This document shows, one piece after another, positions 1-11,907 of a DNA stretch of 48,395 nucleotides; the stretch's first letter is position 1, and the number at the start of each line of letters is the position of its first letter. The translations under genes and the position numbers were made by a program. The notes beneath the pieces were generated by a model. It made no database searches. It was given only the letters and a program-made list of their open reading frames with translations, and was not told the DNA's origin. The stretch lies in assembly GCF_016909175.1 (NCBI RefSeq), contig NZ_JAFBFI010000022.1, forward strand, positions 1-48,395, in the 5' to 3' direction. This DNA is from Peribacillus deserti. Its GTDB lineage: Bacteria; Bacillota; Bacilli; Bacillales; DSM-1321.

Positions 1-35
1 TTAAGAAAAGCCACCATATATGCAAGAAATAAATT

Positions 36-114
36 GACAAACCTCATTTTTCGCGACAAAGTTTGTTTGAAATTGATTTTGTCTACACTCTGAAACCTGA
101 GGGTTTTTTATTTT
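36..114 (+). terminator. Terminator-like long imperfect hairpin with T-tract
   Basis: AAACCTCA (39-46) can pair with TGAGGGTTT (98-106, one bulged G), and inside it GACAAA (55-60) pairs with TTTGTC (78-83). The fold ends in T runs (104-109, 111-114). This looks like the end of a transcription unit that starts upstream of the window. The stem has a large internal loop, so termination activity is inferred only. Confidence 0.4.
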
Positions 115-162
115 GGACATTTACATCGTGATTTCTATTGCCTCTTCATCATCAGTTCTGAA

Positions 163-243
163 CTTTAAGAGGGGTAAATCAGAATGTAAGGGGGCTTTAC
201 AGAATTAAAGTGGGATTTTGAGATATAAGAGGAATTTTTAACA
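163..243 (+). repeat. Four degenerate ~20-nt tandem repeats
   Basis: Four consecutive units begin at about 163, 185, 205 and 224. Each has the form T-n-TAAG-n-GGG followed by a T/A-rich half that often ends in CAGAA or GAGA. Units 1 and 2 match best; unit 4 is the most diverged. Function is unknown. Confidence 0.45.
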
Positions 244-456
244 TTTATGAAGATTCGGCAAATGGTCAATACCGTTCATATAAATAAAATAGGGAGCTCT
301 ACCGGTAAATTTTCAACAGGTACCCTGGGCTTATGGCACAGCAGAAGGCTCTAGAGACTTTATGGCAGTATACCCGGTACAGTTGAATATTAAAAGCCCA
401 CTATAATACCGCCCTTGAAGATTCTACATTAAAAACATTCCAATCCTATTCATATG

Positions 457-484
457 TTTTTACCCATCCAGGAATGGGTAAGAA
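457..484 (+). other. Perfect inverted repeat (hairpin)
   Basis: TACCCAT (461-467) pairs with ATGGGTA (474-480) around the loop CCAGGA. The stem extends to 11 pairs with one T-G wobble. No T-tract follows on either strand, so it is not a standard intrinsic terminator. It could be a protein site or an RNA fold. Confidence 0.5.
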
Positions 485-591
485 TTCTTTATAGAAAAAA
501 AGTAACAGGAACGATATTAAATACATAAAACTATGGCTAAAATGGTCGTATAAACTAAAATAGTACGCAGCCGAGATGATGGATTAAAAAG

Positions 592-620
592 TTGAGAAAA
601 AAGGGGAATCTATGTATAAT
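592..620 (+). promoter_or_regulatory. SigA-type promoter of the ctsR operon
   Basis: The -35 box TTGAGA (592-597) and the consensus -10 box TATAAT (615-620) are separated by 17 bp. The CtsR operator starts 3 bp after the -10 box, so a bound repressor would cover the transcription start. Confidence 0.8.
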
Positions 621-623
621 TAA

Positions 624-640
624 AGTCAAATATAGTCAAA
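624..640 (+). promoter_or_regulatory. CtsR operator (heptanucleotide direct repeat)
   Basis: AGTCAAA (624-630) is repeated at 634-640 with a 3-bp TAT spacer. This matches the known CtsR box, a tandem (A/G)GTCAAA repeat with a 3-bp gap. A third, weaker GTCAGA follows at 641-646. The position just downstream of the -10 box indicates autoregulation of the ctsR operon by its first gene product. Confidence 0.88.
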
Positions 641-659
641 GTCAGATGGAGGGGGTTTT

Positions 660-1121
660 ATGAAAAATATCTCAGACATTATTGAAAATTATTTAAAAGA
701 GGTTCTGCATTTAAGTGAAAGAGATATTGTAGAAATTAAGCGCAGCGAGATTGCGGATAGATTTCAATGTGTTCCTTCTCAGATAAATTATGTTATTAAT
801 ACACGTTTTACTGTAGAACGTGGTTATATTGTGGAAAGCAAGAGAGGCGGCGGAGGCTATATCCGCATTATGAAGGTACAGCTTAGAGACACAGCAGATC
901 TCATAGACCAGCTGATTTCGATAATAAAAGACAGGGTTACACAGGCAAATGCAGAGCATATTATTGGAAGGCTTGCAGAAGAAGAGATTATAACAGTAAG
1001 GGAAGCTAAAATTATATTAAGCGTCCTGGATCGTTCGGTTTTATATATTGATCTGCCGGAACGTGACGAATTAAGAGCACGTATGCTCCGGGCAGTCCTT
1101 AAAACATTAATGTATAACTAA
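660..1121 (+). CDS. ctsR: CtsR, transcriptional repressor of class III heat-shock genes
   Basis: CtsR is a dimeric repressor that binds the heptad repeat upstream of clp genes and releases DNA on heating. The 153-residue protein has the family length (about 154). The N-terminal winged helix-turn-helix spans roughly residues 1-70, and the wing carries the glycine-rich thermosensor RGGGGY (62-67) with its conserved arginine. The C-terminal half is the dimerisation and ClpC/McsB interaction domain. The start at 660 follows a strong GGAGGGGG site at 648-655. It is the first gene of the operon ctsR-mcsA-mcsB-clpC, and its own operator lies 20 bp upstream. Identification is secure from sequence and context. 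Confidence 0.97.
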   Translation: MKNISDIIENYLKEVLHLSERDIVEIKRSEIADRFQCVPSQINYVINTRFTVERGYIVESKRGGGGYIRIMKVQLRDTADLIDQLISIIKDRVTQANAEHIIGRLAEEEIITVREAKIILSVLDRSVLYIDLPERDELRARMLRAVLKTLMYN

Positions 1122-1146
1122 AAGGGCTAAAAAGGGAGATGTGTGA

Positions 1147-1698
1147 ATGATTTGTGAGCAATGCAATGAGAGGCCTGCAACTCTTCATTTTACAAAAGTA
1201 GTGAACGGAGAGAAATCAGAAGTTCATCTTTGTGACACTTGCGCTCAGGAAAAAGGCCAAATGTCTTTATTTAATGGAAATGCAGGCTTTTCTATTAATG
1301 ATTTATTAGGCGGTCTGCTGAATGGAGGTACCTTTCACCATTCATCTCATAATGCGGTAACTCATAGAGAAGAGCTGAGATGCCCTAAATGTCATATGAT
1401 ATATCAGCAATTCGTGGAAATAGGAAGGTTTGGCTGCTCAGAATGCTATAAAACCTTCAAAAACCATTTAGTTCCCGTGTTAAAAAGGCTTCACAGCGGC
1501 AATATTGTCCATACCGGAAAGATACCCAAAAAAGCCGGAGGCAATATTTCATTGAAAAAACGGATTGAAGAATTGAAGCAGGATTTAAAGCAGTCAATTG
1601 AGCAGGAAGAATTTGAGAGGGCAGCCAATATTCGTGATGAAGTTCGAGCCCTTGAAAAAGAAGTGAACAATGGTCAAGAGGGAGGCGGACAATCATGA
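1147..1698 (+). CDS. mcsA: McsA, zinc-binding activator of McsB arginine kinase
   Basis: McsA activates the protein arginine kinase McsB and links it to ClpC. The 183-residue protein has four CxxC pairs: C3/C6, C29/C32, C79/C82 and C97/C100, the expected zinc-binding arrangement. A UVR motif lies at about 139-171 (IEELKQDL...[10 protein letters not shown]), the segment also found in UvrB/UvrC and ClpC. The start follows a GGGAG site near 1134. The stop codon overlaps the mcsB start (ATGA), consistent with translational coupling of the two partners. Confidence 0.96.
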   Translation: MICEQCNERPATLHFTKVVNGEKSEVHLCDTCAQEKGQMSLFNGNAGFSINDLLGGLLNGGTFHHSSHNAVTHREELRCPKCHMIYQQFVEIGRFGCSECYKTFKNHLVPVLKRLHSGNIVHTGKIPKKAGGNISLKKRIEELKQDLKQSIEQEEFERAANIRDEVRALEKEVNNGQEGGGQS

Positions 1699-2768
1699 GC
1701 CTCGAGCGCTTTTTAAAAAATGCTGTGAGTTCCTGGATGAGCGAGGAAGGGCCTGATTCAGATATTGTTTTGAGCTCGAGGATCCGCCTGGCGAGGAATT
1801 TGAAGGAGTATAAATTCCCCATTATCTTTTCAAGGGATGAAGCGGTTGAAATTATTAATTGGGCAAGAAACGGTTTAGGAAGCGAGTCCTTCTCAGATAC
1901 GTGCAGCTTTGAACTGTTAACCATGAATGACTTGAAGCCCATTGAAAAAAGGGTATTGGTGGAGAAACATTTAGTCAGCCCCAATCTTGCTGAAAATGCT
2001 CCATATGGTGCTGTGCTTCTTTCAGATAATGAAGAAATTAGTGTAATGATTAACGAAGAGGACCATATTCGCATTCAATGCTTATATCCGGGCCTTCAGC
2101 TCAAGGAAGCGCTGATTATGGCAGGGAAGATTGATGACTGGATAGAGGAAAAAGGCGTATATGCTTTTGATGAGGAAAGAGGATACTTAACCAGCTGCCC
2201 TACCAATGTAGGAACAGGGCTTCGGGCATCAGTGATGATGCATCTGCCTGGCTTGGTACTGACTCGCCAGATTAATCGCATTATCCCAGCTATCAACCAA
2301 TTAGGCCTCGTTGTACGAGGAATCTATGGGGAAGGCAGCGAAGCTCTCGGTAATATCTTTCAGATATCGAATCAAATCACCCTTGGGAAGTCTGAGGAAG
2401 ATATTGTGGAAGATTTGCTGAGTGTAGTGGAGCAGATTATTGACCGAGAAAGGTCAGCAAGAGAAGCATTAGTCAAAACCTCTGACATACAATTAGAAGA
2501 TAGGGTATTTAGATCTTATGGGATTCTTTCAAATGCCAGAGTTATTGAAACGAAGGAAGCAGCCAAGTGTCTATCTGATTTAAGGCTTGGGATAGATCTT
2601 GGTTATATAAAAAATATTTCCAAAACCATTTTAAATGAATTAATGATACTCACTCAGCCTGGATTTCTTCAGCAGTATGCAGGAGGTCCATTAAATCCTG
2701 ATGAGAGAGATATTAGAAGAGCTGCATTAATTCGAGAAAGACTGATTTTAGAAGAAAATAGAGAATAG
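1695..2768 (+). CDS. mcsB: McsB, protein arginine kinase
   Basis: McsB phosphorylates arginine residues on client proteins, which marks them for ClpC-ClpP degradation, and also inactivates CtsR. The 357-residue protein belongs to the phosphagen (guanidino) kinase fold. The N-terminal SSRIRLARN block (about 27-35) contributes to nucleotide binding, and the signature [12 protein letters not shown] (167-178) has the key cysteine at 168. Near the C terminus RDIRRA matches the RDxxRA phosphoarginine-binding motif. The gene overlaps mcsA by 4 nt and is 17 bp from clpC. Length is close to the usual 363 residues. Confidence 0.97.
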   Translation: MSLERFLKNAVSSWMSEEGPDSDIVLSSRIRLARNLKEYKFPIIFSRDEAVEIINWARNGLGSESFSDTCSFELLTMNDLKPIEKRVLVEKHLVSPNLAENAPYGAVLLSDNEEISVMINEEDHIRIQCLYPGLQLKEALIMAGKIDDWIEEKGVYAFDEERGYLTSCPTNVGTGLRASVMMHLPGLVLTRQINRIIPAINQLGLVVRGIYGEGSEALGNIFQISNQITLGKSEEDIVEDLLSVVEQIIDRERSAREALVKTSDIQLEDRVFRSYGILSNARVIETKEAAKCLSDLRLGIDLGYIKNISKTILNELMILTQPGFLQQYAGGPLNPDERDIRRAALIRERLILEENRE

Positions 2769-2785
2769 CTAGGAGGAAATGTGCC

Positions 2786-5227
2786 ATGATGTTTGGACGA
2801 TTTACAGAGAGGGCCCAGAAAGTATTAGCTTTAGCACAGGAAGAAGCCATTCGTTTAGGTCATAATAATATCGGAACTGAGCATATTTTACTTGGGTTGA
2901 TTAGAGAAGGTGAAGGGATCGCTGCAAAAGCCCTTTACGCTCTTGGACTAGGTGCTGATAAAATCCAGAAAGAGGTTGAAAACCTAATAGGGAGAGGGCA
3001 GGATACAGCACAGTCCATCCATTATACTCCTAGAGCTAAAAAAGTTATTGAATTGTCAATGGATGAGGCACGTAAACTGGGCCATTCCTATGTAGGAACT
3101 GAACATGTACTGCTTGGATTAATCCGTGAAGGCGAAGGAGTAGCAGCCAGAGTATTAAATAATTTAGGTGTAAGCTTGAATAAAGCCCGCCAGCAAGTTC
3201 TCCAGCTTCTAGGAAGCAATGAAAGCGGAGGGCATCAGGGAGGTTCATCGAGTGCTGCTAGTACTCCAACTCTAGACAGCCTGGCTCGTGACCTTACTTC
3301 CATAGCCCGTGAAGGAACGCTGGATCCTGTGATTGGAAGAAGCAAGGAAATTACCCGTGTAATTGAGGTCCTGAGCCGCAGGACGAAGAATAACCCAGTT
3401 CTTATTGGTGAGCCTGGGGTGGGTAAAACAGCTATTGCTGAGGGATTAGCACAGCAGATTGTGAACAATGAAGTACCCGAAATTTTGAGGGATAAGCGTG
3501 TAATGACTCTTGATATGGGAACTGTGGTAGCAGGAACCAAGTACAGAGGTGAATTTGAAGACCGTTTGAAGAAAGTTATGGATGAGATTCGCCAGGCAGG
3601 AAACATCATTCTGTTTATTGATGAGCTTCATACATTGATTGGCGCAGGCGGTGCAGAGGGTGCTATTGATGCTTCAAATATCCTAAAGCCTTCACTTGCA
3701 CGCGGTGAGCTGCAGTGTATTGGTGCAACAACACTAGATGAGTATAGAAAATATATCGAAAAAGATGCAGCATTAGAGCGCCGTTTCCAGCCAATCCAGG
3801 TGGATGAGCCGACAGCTGCGGAATCTATTCAGATTTTACATGGTCTCCGTGACCGTTATGAGGCGCACCATCGTGTTTCTATTACGGATGAAGCGATTGA
3901 GGCAGCTGTTAAATTGTCAGACCGCTATATATCTGACCGGTTCCTGCCGGATAAAGCCATTGACTTAATAGATGAGGCTGGTTCAAAAGTAAGGCTTCGC
4001 TCTTATACTACACCTCCAAATCTGAAAGAACTTGAAGTTAAACTAGATGAAGTTCGTAAAGAAAAAGATGCTGCCGTACAAAGCCAGGAATTTGAGAAAG
4101 CAGCTTCCCTAAGAGATACAGAGCAGAGAATTAGAGAACAGCTGGAAGATACAAAGAAAACCTGGAAAGAAAAGCAGGGTAAAGAGAATTCAGAAGTTAC
4201 AGTTGATGATATAGCACATGTTGTATCCAGCTGGACTGGAGTTCCTGTCACAAGACTGGCACAGACTGAGTCTGATAAGCTTCTTAATATGGAGCAGTTA
4301 TTACACTCCCGTGTGATTGGCCAGGAGGAAGCCGTTATTGCAGTAGCTAAAGCGGTCCGCAGAGCCCGTGCAGGACTTAAAGATCCTAAACGCCCTATTG
4401 GATCCTTTATTTTCCTCGGCCCTACAGGTGTTGGTAAAACCGAGCTTGCCCGAGCATTAGCTGAATCTATTTTTGGTGATGAGGATGCTATGATCCGTAT
4501 TGACATGTCTGAATACATGGAAAAGCATTCTACTTCCCGTCTTGTAGGATCTCCTCCAGGGTACGTAGGATATGAGGAAGGCGGACAGCTCACAGAAAAG
4601 GTACGCCGCAAGCCTTACTCTGTAGTCCTTCTTGATGAAATTGAAAAGGCACACCCAGATGTGTTCAACATTCTTCTTCAAGTGCTTGAGGACGGAAGAC
4701 TGACTGATTCAAAAGGACGTACGGTTGACTTCCGGAATACCATTTTGATCATGACCTCTAATGTGGGTGCCGACACGCTTAAACGTAATAAATTCGTCGG
4801 CTTTAATATACAAGATGAAATGCAGGACTACAAAGACATGAAAGGCAAAGTGATGGAAGAGCTGAAAAAAGCCTTCCGCCCTGAATTCCTAAACCGAATT
4901 GATGAAATCATTGTCTTCCATGCTCTAGAAAAGGCACATTTAAAAGAAATTGTGACCCTTATGTCAGATGCATTAGTCAAACGGTTAAAAGAGCAGGATA
5001 TTCACCTTGAACTGTCTGATGCTGCAAAAGATAAGATCACACAAGAGGGATATGACCCTGAATATGGAGCAAGGCCGCTTCGCAGAGCGATTCAGAAGCA
5101 TATTGAAGATCATCTTTCTGAAGAGCTGTTAAAAGGGAATGTTGAAAAAGGCCAGCATGTACTAATTGATGTACAAGATGGCGAGCTTGTTGCCAGACCA
5201 GTTGATAAAACTCCAGTAAATAAATAA
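2786..5227 (+). CDS. clpC: ClpC, AAA+ unfoldase of the Clp protease
   Basis: ClpC unfolds substrates, including phosphoarginine-tagged proteins, and feeds them to ClpP. The 813-residue HSP100 protein shows two N-terminal Clp_N repeats (about 1-145) and a first AAA+ domain with Walker A GEPGVGKT (208-215) and Walker B DE (279-280). The middle coiled-coil/UVR segment at about 417-455 is the McsA/MecA contact. A second AAA+ domain has Walker A GPTGVGKT (545-552). The SD AGGAGG at 2771-2776 lies 9 nt before the ATG at 2786; a second in-frame ATG follows at once. A strong terminator follows the stop. Confidence 0.97.
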   Translation: MMFGRFTERAQKVLALAQEEAIRLGHNNIGTEHILLGLIREGEGIAAKALYALGLGADKIQKEVENLIGRGQDTAQSIHYTPRAKKVIELSMDEARKLGHSYVGTEHVLLGLIREGEGVAARVLNNLGVSLNKARQQVLQLLGSNESGGHQGGSSSAASTPTLDSLARDLTSIAREGTLDPVIGRSKEITRVIEVLSRRTKNNPVLIGEPGVGKTAIAEGLAQQIVNNEVPEILRDKRVMTLDMGTVVAGTKYRGEFEDRLKKVMDEIRQAGNIILFIDELHTLIGAGGAEGAIDASNILKPSLARGELQCIGATTLDEYRKYIEKDAALERRFQPIQVDEPTAAESIQILHGLRDRYEAHHRVSITDEAIEAAVKLSDRYISDRFLPDKAIDLIDEAGSKVRLRSYTTPPNLKELEVKLDEVRKEKDAAVQSQEFEKAASLRDTEQRIREQLEDTKKTWKEKQGKENSEVTVDDIAHVVSSWTGVPVTRLAQTESDKLLNMEQLLHSRVIGQEEAVIAVAKAVRRARAGLKDPKRPIGSFIFLGPTGVGKTELARALAESIFGDEDAMIRIDMSEYMEKHSTSRLVGSPPGYVGYEEGGQLTEKVRRKPYSVVLLDEIEKAHPDVFNILLQVLEDGRLTDSKGRTVDFRNTILIMTSNVGADTLKRNKFVGFNIQDEMQDYKDMKGKVMEELKKAFRPEFLNRIDEIIVFHALEKAHLKEIVTLMSDALVKRLKEQDIHLELSDAAKDKITQEGYDPEYGARPLRRAIQKHIEDHLSEELLKGNVEKGQHVLIDVQDGELVARPVDKTPVNK

Positions 5228-5234
5228 AAAACCG

Positions 5235-5264
5235 CGGGTACACAATTCGTGTACCCGTTTTGTT
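5235..5264 (+). terminator. Intrinsic terminator after clpC
   Basis: CGGGTACAC (5235-5243) pairs perfectly with GTGTACCCG (5249-5257) around loop AATTC, and TTTTGTT follows. This closes the ctsR operon before radA. Confidence 0.88.
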
Positions 5265-5300
5265 ATGTCATGACTGACCACGTTCATATAATGTCAAAAT

Positions 5301-5329
5301 TTGATTGCAAATTAAAGAAGGATTAAACT
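5301..5329 (+). promoter_or_regulatory. Candidate promoter for radA-disA
   Basis: TTGATT (5301-5306) and TAAACT (5324-5329) are spaced by 17 bp, each matching four of six consensus positions. A consensus-like TATAAT at 5287-5292 lacks a good -35 box. A promoter is expected here because a strong terminator separates clpC from radA, but the exact one is uncertain. Confidence 0.3.
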
Positions 5330-5415
5330 TATAAGAAGGTTAATATGTTTATAAGTAGAGAATAAATTTTCACTTTAAATTAAAGATTTTAGAAATAGAT
5401 TTGAGAGGAAACGGT

Positions 5416-6804
5416 ATGGCAAAGAAAAAAACAAAATTTATTTGTGGATCCTGCGGCTATGAATCTGCTAAATGGATGGGAAAATGTCCAGGCTGCGGAG
5501 ATTGGAATAAAATGGTGGAAGAAGTGGAGATTGTAAAGCCTGGAAGAAGGGGAGCATTTGCCAATACGGAAGCCGTTCATTTTTCAGGCGAACGACCAAA
5601 GGCTGCTCCCATTACATCTATTGCCACTATACAAGAACCGAGAATAGCAACAGATTTAGTCGAACTTAACCGTGTACTCGGCGGAGGAATTGTGCAGGGT
5701 TCACTTGTACTGATTGGCGGCGACCCTGGGATTGGAAAGTCGACGCTGCTATTACAGGTTTCTTCACAGCTGGCCAATAAACAGAAAAAGGTACTGTATA
5801 TCTCAGGAGAGGAATCTGTTAAACAGACAAAGCTGCGTTCTGAGCGGCTGGGAGTTACTTCAGATAATCTATTTGTCTATTCAGAGACTGATATGGATTA
5901 TATCGGCCAGGCCATTAAGGATGTTGCACCTGACCTTGTTATCATAGATTCGATCCAGACGGTATTTCAGTCGGAGGTCACGTCTGCTCCCGGAAGTGTG
6001 TCACAGGTTCGGGAGTGTACGGCTGAATTAATGCGTATAGCTAAAACAAACGGAATTGCTATCTTTATTGTTGGACATGTAACCAAGGAGGGCTCAATTG
6101 CGGGGCCGAGACTGCTTGAGCATATGGTCGATACGGTATTGTATTTCGAAGGGGAAAGGCATCACACCTATCGAATCGTAAGGGCTGTAAAGAACAGATT
6201 TGGTTCTACAAATGAAATGGGAATTTTTGAAATGAAAGAAAATGGCCTGGAAGAGGTTGAGAATCCATCGGAATTATTTCTTGAAGAGCGCTCACAGGGA
6301 GCATCTGGTTCGACTGTAGTAGCCTCGATGGAAGGTACAAGACCCGTTTTGGTTGAAATCCAGGCGCTTATCTCTCCGACAAGCTTTGGAACTCCCCGCA
6401 GAATGGCAACAGGGACGGATCATAATCGTATATCCCTTCTTATGGCTGTATTAGAAAAAAGAGTAGGAATGCTTTTACAAAATCAGGATGCTTATTTAAA
6501 AGTGGCTGGAGGAATTAAATTAGATGAACCAGCAATAGATTTGGCTATCGCGGTAAGCATTGCTTCGAGCTTCAGAGACAAACCAACCAGGCAGACAGAC
6601 TGTTTAATTGGTGAAGTGGGGCTGACAGGGGAAGTGCGTCGTGTTTCCCGGATTGAACAGAGAGTCCAGGAAGCGGCGAAACTGGGTTTTGAAAGGATCA
6701 TTCTTCCTGCAAACAATTTAGGAGGCTGGAGTGTTCCGAAGGGAATTGAGTTAGTGGGTGTTTCAACCGTAGCTGAAGCACTTCAATACGCATTAGGAGG
6801 GTAA
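5416..6804 (+). CDS. radA: RadA (Sms), DNA repair and recombination helicase
   Basis: RadA is a RecA-related DnaB-like helicase that drives branch migration and processing of recombination intermediates. The 462-residue protein has an N-terminal C4 zinc finger (C10, C13, C24, C27), an ATPase domain with Walker [10 protein letters not shown] (102-110), the diagnostic KNRFG motif, and a C-terminal Lon-protease-like domain. I place the start at the ATG at 5416, preceded at 6 nt by GAGAGGA, and not at the upstream TTG at 5401, which lies in front of the SD and adds residues absent from the family. The disA SD lies inside the end of this gene. Confidence 0.95.
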   Translation: MAKKKTKFICGSCGYESAKWMGKCPGCGDWNKMVEEVEIVKPGRRGAFANTEAVHFSGERPKAAPITSIATIQEPRIATDLVELNRVLGGGIVQGSLVLIGGDPGIGKSTLLLQVSSQLANKQKKVLYISGEESVKQTKLRSERLGVTSDNLFVYSETDMDYIGQAIKDVAPDLVIIDSIQTVFQSEVTSAPGSVSQVRECTAELMRIAKTNGIAIFIVGHVTKEGSIAGPRLLEHMVDTVLYFEGERHHTYRIVRAVKNRFGSTNEMGIFEMKENGLEEVENPSELFLEERSQGASGSTVVASMEGTRPVLVEIQALISPTSFGTPRRMATGTDHNRISLLMAVLEKRVGMLLQNQDAYLKVAGGIKLDEPAIDLAIAVSIASSFRDKPTRQTDCLIGEVGLTGEVRRVSRIEQRVQEAAKLGFERIILPANNLGGWSVPKGIELVGVSTVAEALQYALGG

Positions 6805-6806
6805 AT

Positions 6807-7880
6807 ATGAGCGAAAAAAAGTCCCTTGATAAAACGAAAACGGAAATTTTGCGTATGGTAGCCCCTGGTGCGCCCTTACGAGAAGGAATTGATAATGTCC
6901 TCAGGGCAAATACAGGTGGGTTAATTGTTGTCGGCTACAATGAGAAGGTCAGAACGATTGTAGATGGGGGGTTTCATATTGAATGCCCCTTTTCTTCAAG
7001 CTATCTTTATGAATTGGCAAAAATGGATGGAGCCATCATTTTAAATGAAAAGGCTGACCGGATCATATTAGCTAATGCACAGCTTGCTCCCGACTCATCC
7101 ATCCCTTCAAGTGAAACTGGCATGCGCCACCGTACGGCTGAAAGGGTGGCCAAAGAAACAAAGGCATTAGTAATCGCCATCTCTCAGCGGCGGAACGTAA
7201 TTACCTTATATCAGGGAAACTTTCGCTACGCTTTAAAGGATATGGCTGTCATATTAACAAAAGCAAACCAGGCCATCCAGACATTAGAGAAATATAAAGC
7301 GGTACTAAGGCAAAGCATAACACACTTAGGTTTGTTAGAATTTGAAGAATCGGTTACCTATGGGGATGTATTACAGGTAATGCACCGGTTTATCATGGTG
7401 CTTCGAATTAAGAGCGAGCTGATTTCGTATTTAAATGAACTGGGTACAGAAGGGCGCTTGATCAGGCTGCAGATGAATGAACTGCTGACAGATCTCGAAA
7501 ATGAAGCGTTCCTAATTATTCAGGACTACATATACGATAAAAGTGCATCGTCAAAGGAAATTCTTGTACGACTTCAGGAGTTCTCTAATCTGGAAATAGT
7601 AGAAGACGGGATGATCATGAAGCTGCTTGGCTATGTCGGCTATACTCCTATAGAAGAGAGTATTTATCCCAGGGGCTACCGCCTCCTGCATAAAATACCA
7701 CGACTGCCTCTGCTGATTATTGAAAACCTGGTTATCCAGTTTAAGACATTAGCTAACATTATTAATGCTTCGGTAGCCGATCTTGATGATGTAGAAGGAA
7801 TAGGGGAAGTAAGAGCCAAAAAGATCAAAGAAGGTCTTAGGTCTATAAAGGAACAACATTTTTCCGAAAGAAAAATCTAG
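6807..7880 (+). CDS. disA: DisA, diadenylate cyclase and DNA-integrity scanner
   Basis: DisA condenses two ATP into c-di-AMP and scans DNA for branched structures. The 357-residue protein has the DAC domain at about 10-145 with the catalytic DGA (74-76) and RHR (107-109) motifs intact. A helical linker follows, then a C-terminal helix-hairpin-helix DNA-binding region including the segment [12 protein letters not shown]. The AGGAGG site at 6795-6800 is in the tail of radA, and only 2 nt separate the genes, so the two are co-transcribed and probably translationally coupled. That pairing fits their shared role at recombination intermediates. Confidence 0.97.
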   Translation: MSEKKSLDKTKTEILRMVAPGAPLREGIDNVLRANTGGLIVVGYNEKVRTIVDGGFHIECPFSSSYLYELAKMDGAIILNEKADRIILANAQLAPDSSIPSSETGMRHRTAERVAKETKALVIAISQRRNVITLYQGNFRYALKDMAVILTKANQAIQTLEKYKAVLRQSITHLGLLEFEESVTYGDVLQVMHRFIMVLRIKSELISYLNELGTEGRLIRLQMNELLTDLENEAFLIIQDYIYDKSASSKEILVRLQEFSNLEIVEDGMIMKLLGYVGYTPIEESIYPRGYRLLHKIPRLPLLIIENLVIQFKTLANIINASVADLDDVEGIGEVRAKKIKEGLRSIKEQHFSERKI

Positions 7881-7881
7881 T

Positions 7882-7910
7882 TTGAATCATGAGCTCAACT
7901 ATGCTAAAAT
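7882..7910 (+). promoter_or_regulatory. Extended -10 SigA-type promoter for the PIN/TRAM gene
   Basis: TTGAAT (7882-7887) and TAAAAT (7905-7910) are separated by 17 bp. TG precedes the -10 box by one base (7902-7903), giving an extended -10 element. It starts right after the disA stop codon and would leave an untranslated leader of about 160 nt. Confidence 0.65.
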
Positions 7911-8075
7911 AATAGACTTTTATTATTTGACACATGAAATAGCGGGTGCTAACCTAAGAATTATGGAAGATGGACCTGCTGTGCCTTCTCCTTTTAAAGG
8001 AAAAAATCGATTAAATATGCCTGCATAGGTTTTGTTTTGTGATATTTGATTATAATGAGTAAGGGAGGTGAAGGG

Positions 8076-9864
<1,789 letters not shown>

Positions 9865-9891
9865 TAAATATACTATAAAGGAGTCAATAAG

Positions 9892-10368
9892 ATGTTTCGT
9901 GTGGGACAAGGTTTTGATGTGCACCAGCTTGTTGAAGGAAGGCCGCTGATTATAGGCGGGATCACCATCCCCTATGAAAAAGGCCTGCTGGGTCACTCGG
10001 ATGCAGATGTTTTGCTGCATACAATAGCAGATGCCTGCCTTGGCGCAATTGGCGAAGGTGATATTGGCAGGCACTTTCCGGATACATCTGCTGAATTTAA
10101 AGATATGGATTCTGCTGTTTTATTAAAGCAGACCTGGGATCTTGTCAAACAGAAGGGTTATTCTTTAGGGAATTTAGATTGTACGATAATCGCCCAAGTA
10201 CCCAAAATGGCTCCCTATATCAGTGATATGAGGACAATAATTGCTGAGCTACTTGAAGGGGACGCCAGCCAGGTTAATGTTAAAGCTACTACGACTGAAA
10301 AATTGGGATTCCCTGGTCGCGGTGAGGGCATTGCATCTCAGGCAGCAGTACTCTTGGTAAAAAAATAA
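9892..10368 (+). CDS. ispF: IspF, 2-C-methyl-D-erythritol 2,4-cyclodiphosphate synthase
   Basis: IspF closes the cyclic diphosphate of CDP-methylerythritol phosphate and releases CMP. The protein has 158 residues, the standard length for this homotrimer. The zinc ligands D9, H11 and H43 are visible in GFDVHQL and in the helix after GHSDADV, and the C-terminal segment with [14 protein letters not shown] is conserved. AAAGGAG (9877-9883) precedes the ATG by 8 nt. It is placed between ispD and gltX with short spacers, suggesting one transcript. Confidence 0.96.
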   Translation: MFRVGQGFDVHQLVEGRPLIIGGITIPYEKGLLGHSDADVLLHTIADACLGAIGEGDIGRHFPDTSAEFKDMDSAVLLKQTWDLVKQKGYSLGNLDCTIIAQVPKMAPYISDMRTIIAELLEGDASQVNVKATTTEKLGFPGRGEGIASQAAVLLVKK

Positions 10369-10404
10369 TCAATATGAGAATCAATATGCATGGGAGGAAC
10401 AGCT

Positions 10405-11862
10405 ATGAATCAAGAAATTCGAGTTCGTTATGCACCAAGCCCTACGGGTAATTTACATATAGGTAACGCGCGTACTGCCCTTTTTAACTATCTGTTCGCA
10501 AGAAATAAAGGCGGCAAATTTATCATCCGTATAGAAGATACGGATAAGAAAAGAAATATCGAAGGCGGAGAACAAAGCCAGTTAAAGTATTTAAAATGGC
10601 TTGGGATGGACTGGGACGAAAGTGTAGATGTGGGTGGAGAGTATGGACCATACCGACAATCCGAAAGAAATGATATTTATAGAAAGTATTATACAGAATT
10701 GCTCGATAAGGGCTTTGCCTATAAATGTTATTGTACAGAAGATGAGCTTGCTGTTGAACGGGAAGAGCAGATGGCTAGAAATGAAACGCCGGTTTATTCC
10801 GGAAAATGCCGTCATTTATCGGAAGAGGACCAAGCTAAACTAGAAGCGGAAGGCCGTGAGCCAAGCATCCGGTTTGCTGTGCCAGCAGGTAAAGTGTTCA
10901 AGTTCAATGACATGGTAAAAGGTGATGTATCCTTTGAATCAGAAGGAATGAGCGATCAAGTTATTGTAAAAAAAGATGGCACTCCAACCTACAATTTTGC
11001 TGTTACAGTTGATGATTATTTGATGAAGATCTCCCATGTTTTAAGGGGAGATGACCATATTTCAAATACGCCAAAGCAGCTGATGATTTATGAAGCTTTA
11101 GGCTGGGAACCGCCGATTTTTGGCCATATGACCCTAATCGTAAATGAAAGCCGGAAGAAGCTGAGCAAGAGGGATGAGACGATTATTCAATTTATTGAGC
11201 AGTATGAGGAACTGGGATACCTGCCTGAAGCTTTATTTAACTTTATTGCTCTTTTAGGCTGGTCACCAGTTGGAGAGGAAGAAATTCTATCGAAGGATGA
11301 ATTTATCGAAGCTTTTGATGAAAACAGACTTTCCAAATCTCCTGCTCTATTTGATAAGCAGAAGCTGTTGTGGATGAACAACCAGTATATGAAGAAGCTG
11401 GATTTAACACAGGCTGTAGAGCTCTGTTTCCCTCACCTAGTTAAAACCGGGCGTCTGCCGGAACACTTAAGTGACGAAGGAAAAGTGTGGCTTCATGGAT
11501 TAATTAGCTTATTTCTGGAAAAAATGAGCTATGGAGCTGAAATTGTGGAATTATCACAAATATTCTTCGTCAATCATGTGGAGTTTGACAGCGAAGGACA
11601 GGCTGTACTGCAAGAAGAGCAGGTTCCCGAGGTTCTTAGCGCGTTTCTTCATGAGGTAGAAGCGCTGGAGAATTTCACTGCAGACGAAATCAAAGCTGCT
11701 ATGAAAGCTGTTCAAAAAGCTACTGGACATAAAGGGAAGAAGCTATTTATGCCTATCCGGGCGGCTGTAACTGGACAAACACATGGCCCAGACCTCCCTC
11801 AGGCCATAGAATTATTAGGGAAAGAAAAAATAAAGCAGCGACTTCAAGATATTTTGAATTAA
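10405..11862 (+). CDS. gltX: Glutamyl-tRNA synthetase
   Basis: GltX charges tRNA-Glu. In Bacillales it also misacylates tRNA-Gln for later amidation, so it is probably non-discriminating here (inferred from the family). The 485-residue class I enzyme has the HIGN signature at 18-21 and a KLSKR form of the KMSKS loop in the middle of the protein. I chose the ATG at 10405, 6 nt after GGGAGGA (10392-10398). An in-frame ATG at 10390 lies ahead of that SD and adds five non-conserved residues. The short ispF-gltX spacer carries a tandem AATCAATATG. Confidence 0.95.
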   Translation: MNQEIRVRYAPSPTGNLHIGNARTALFNYLFARNKGGKFIIRIEDTDKKRNIEGGEQSQLKYLKWLGMDWDESVDVGGEYGPYRQSERNDIYRKYYTELLDKGFAYKCYCTEDELAVEREEQMARNETPVYSGKCRHLSEEDQAKLEAEGREPSIRFAVPAGKVFKFNDMVKGDVSFESEGMSDQVIVKKDGTPTYNFAVTVDDYLMKISHVLRGDDHISNTPKQLMIYEALGWEPPIFGHMTLIVNESRKKLSKRDETIIQFIEQYEELGYLPEALFNFIALLGWSPVGEEEILSKDEFIEAFDENRLSKSPALFDKQKLLWMNNQYMKKLDLTQAVELCFPHLVKTGRLPEHLSDEGKVWLHGLISLFLEKMSYGAEIVELSQIFFVNHVEFDSEGQAVLQEEQVPEVLSAFLHEVEALENFTADEIKAAMKAVQKATGHKGKKLFMPIRAAVTGQTHGPDLPQAIELLGKEKIKQRLQDILN

Positions 11863-11875
11863 CATTTTGAGTATT

Positions 11876-11903
11876 TTGTAATATAGTAGTAAGTAATTAT
11901 ATT
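11876..11903 (+). promoter_or_regulatory. Candidate promoter for the cysteine T-box operon
   Basis: TTGTAA (11876-11881) and TATATT (11898-11903) are 16 bp apart. The resulting start near 11910 falls exactly where the T-box leader begins. A TTGAGT at 11867 is an alternative -35 with a poorer -10. Confidence 0.4.
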
Positions 11904-11907
11904 TAAA

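Larger units (their letters stand above)
115..591. other. Non-coding region upstream of the ctsR promoter
   Basis: No reading frame of convincing length or composition is present on either strand, and no tRNA or rRNA is recognised. The stretch holds the degenerate repeats at 163-243 and the hairpin at 457-484, described separately. The rest is A+T-rich and otherwise featureless to me. Confidence 0.6.

Noticed and set aside
1-659. Possible rRNA or tRNA genes upstream of ctsR
   Set aside because: An rRNA operon often lies nearby in Bacillus, but no 5S, 16S, 23S or tRNA sequence or cloverleaf is recognisable here.
1457-2074. 205-codon minus-strand open frame opposite mcsA/mcsB
   Set aside because: Antisense shadow of two certain genes with no recognisable domain or start signal.
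4003-4611. 202-codon minus-strand open frame opposite clpC
   Set aside because: It is antisense to the strongly conserved ClpC coding sequence, serine/arginine-rich in the pattern of a shadow frame, and has no SD.
5401-5415. Upstream TTG start for radA
   Set aside because: It precedes the SD of the ATG at 5416 and adds residues not found in RadA proteins.
8051-8056. TATAAT just upstream of the PIN/TRAM gene
   Set aside because: No -35 box at 16-18 bp, and a start there would leave almost no room for the SD.
8046-8075. Upstream TTG start for the PIN/TRAM protein
   Set aside because: The SD GGGAGGTG lies inside this extension, and the family N terminus begins at 8076.
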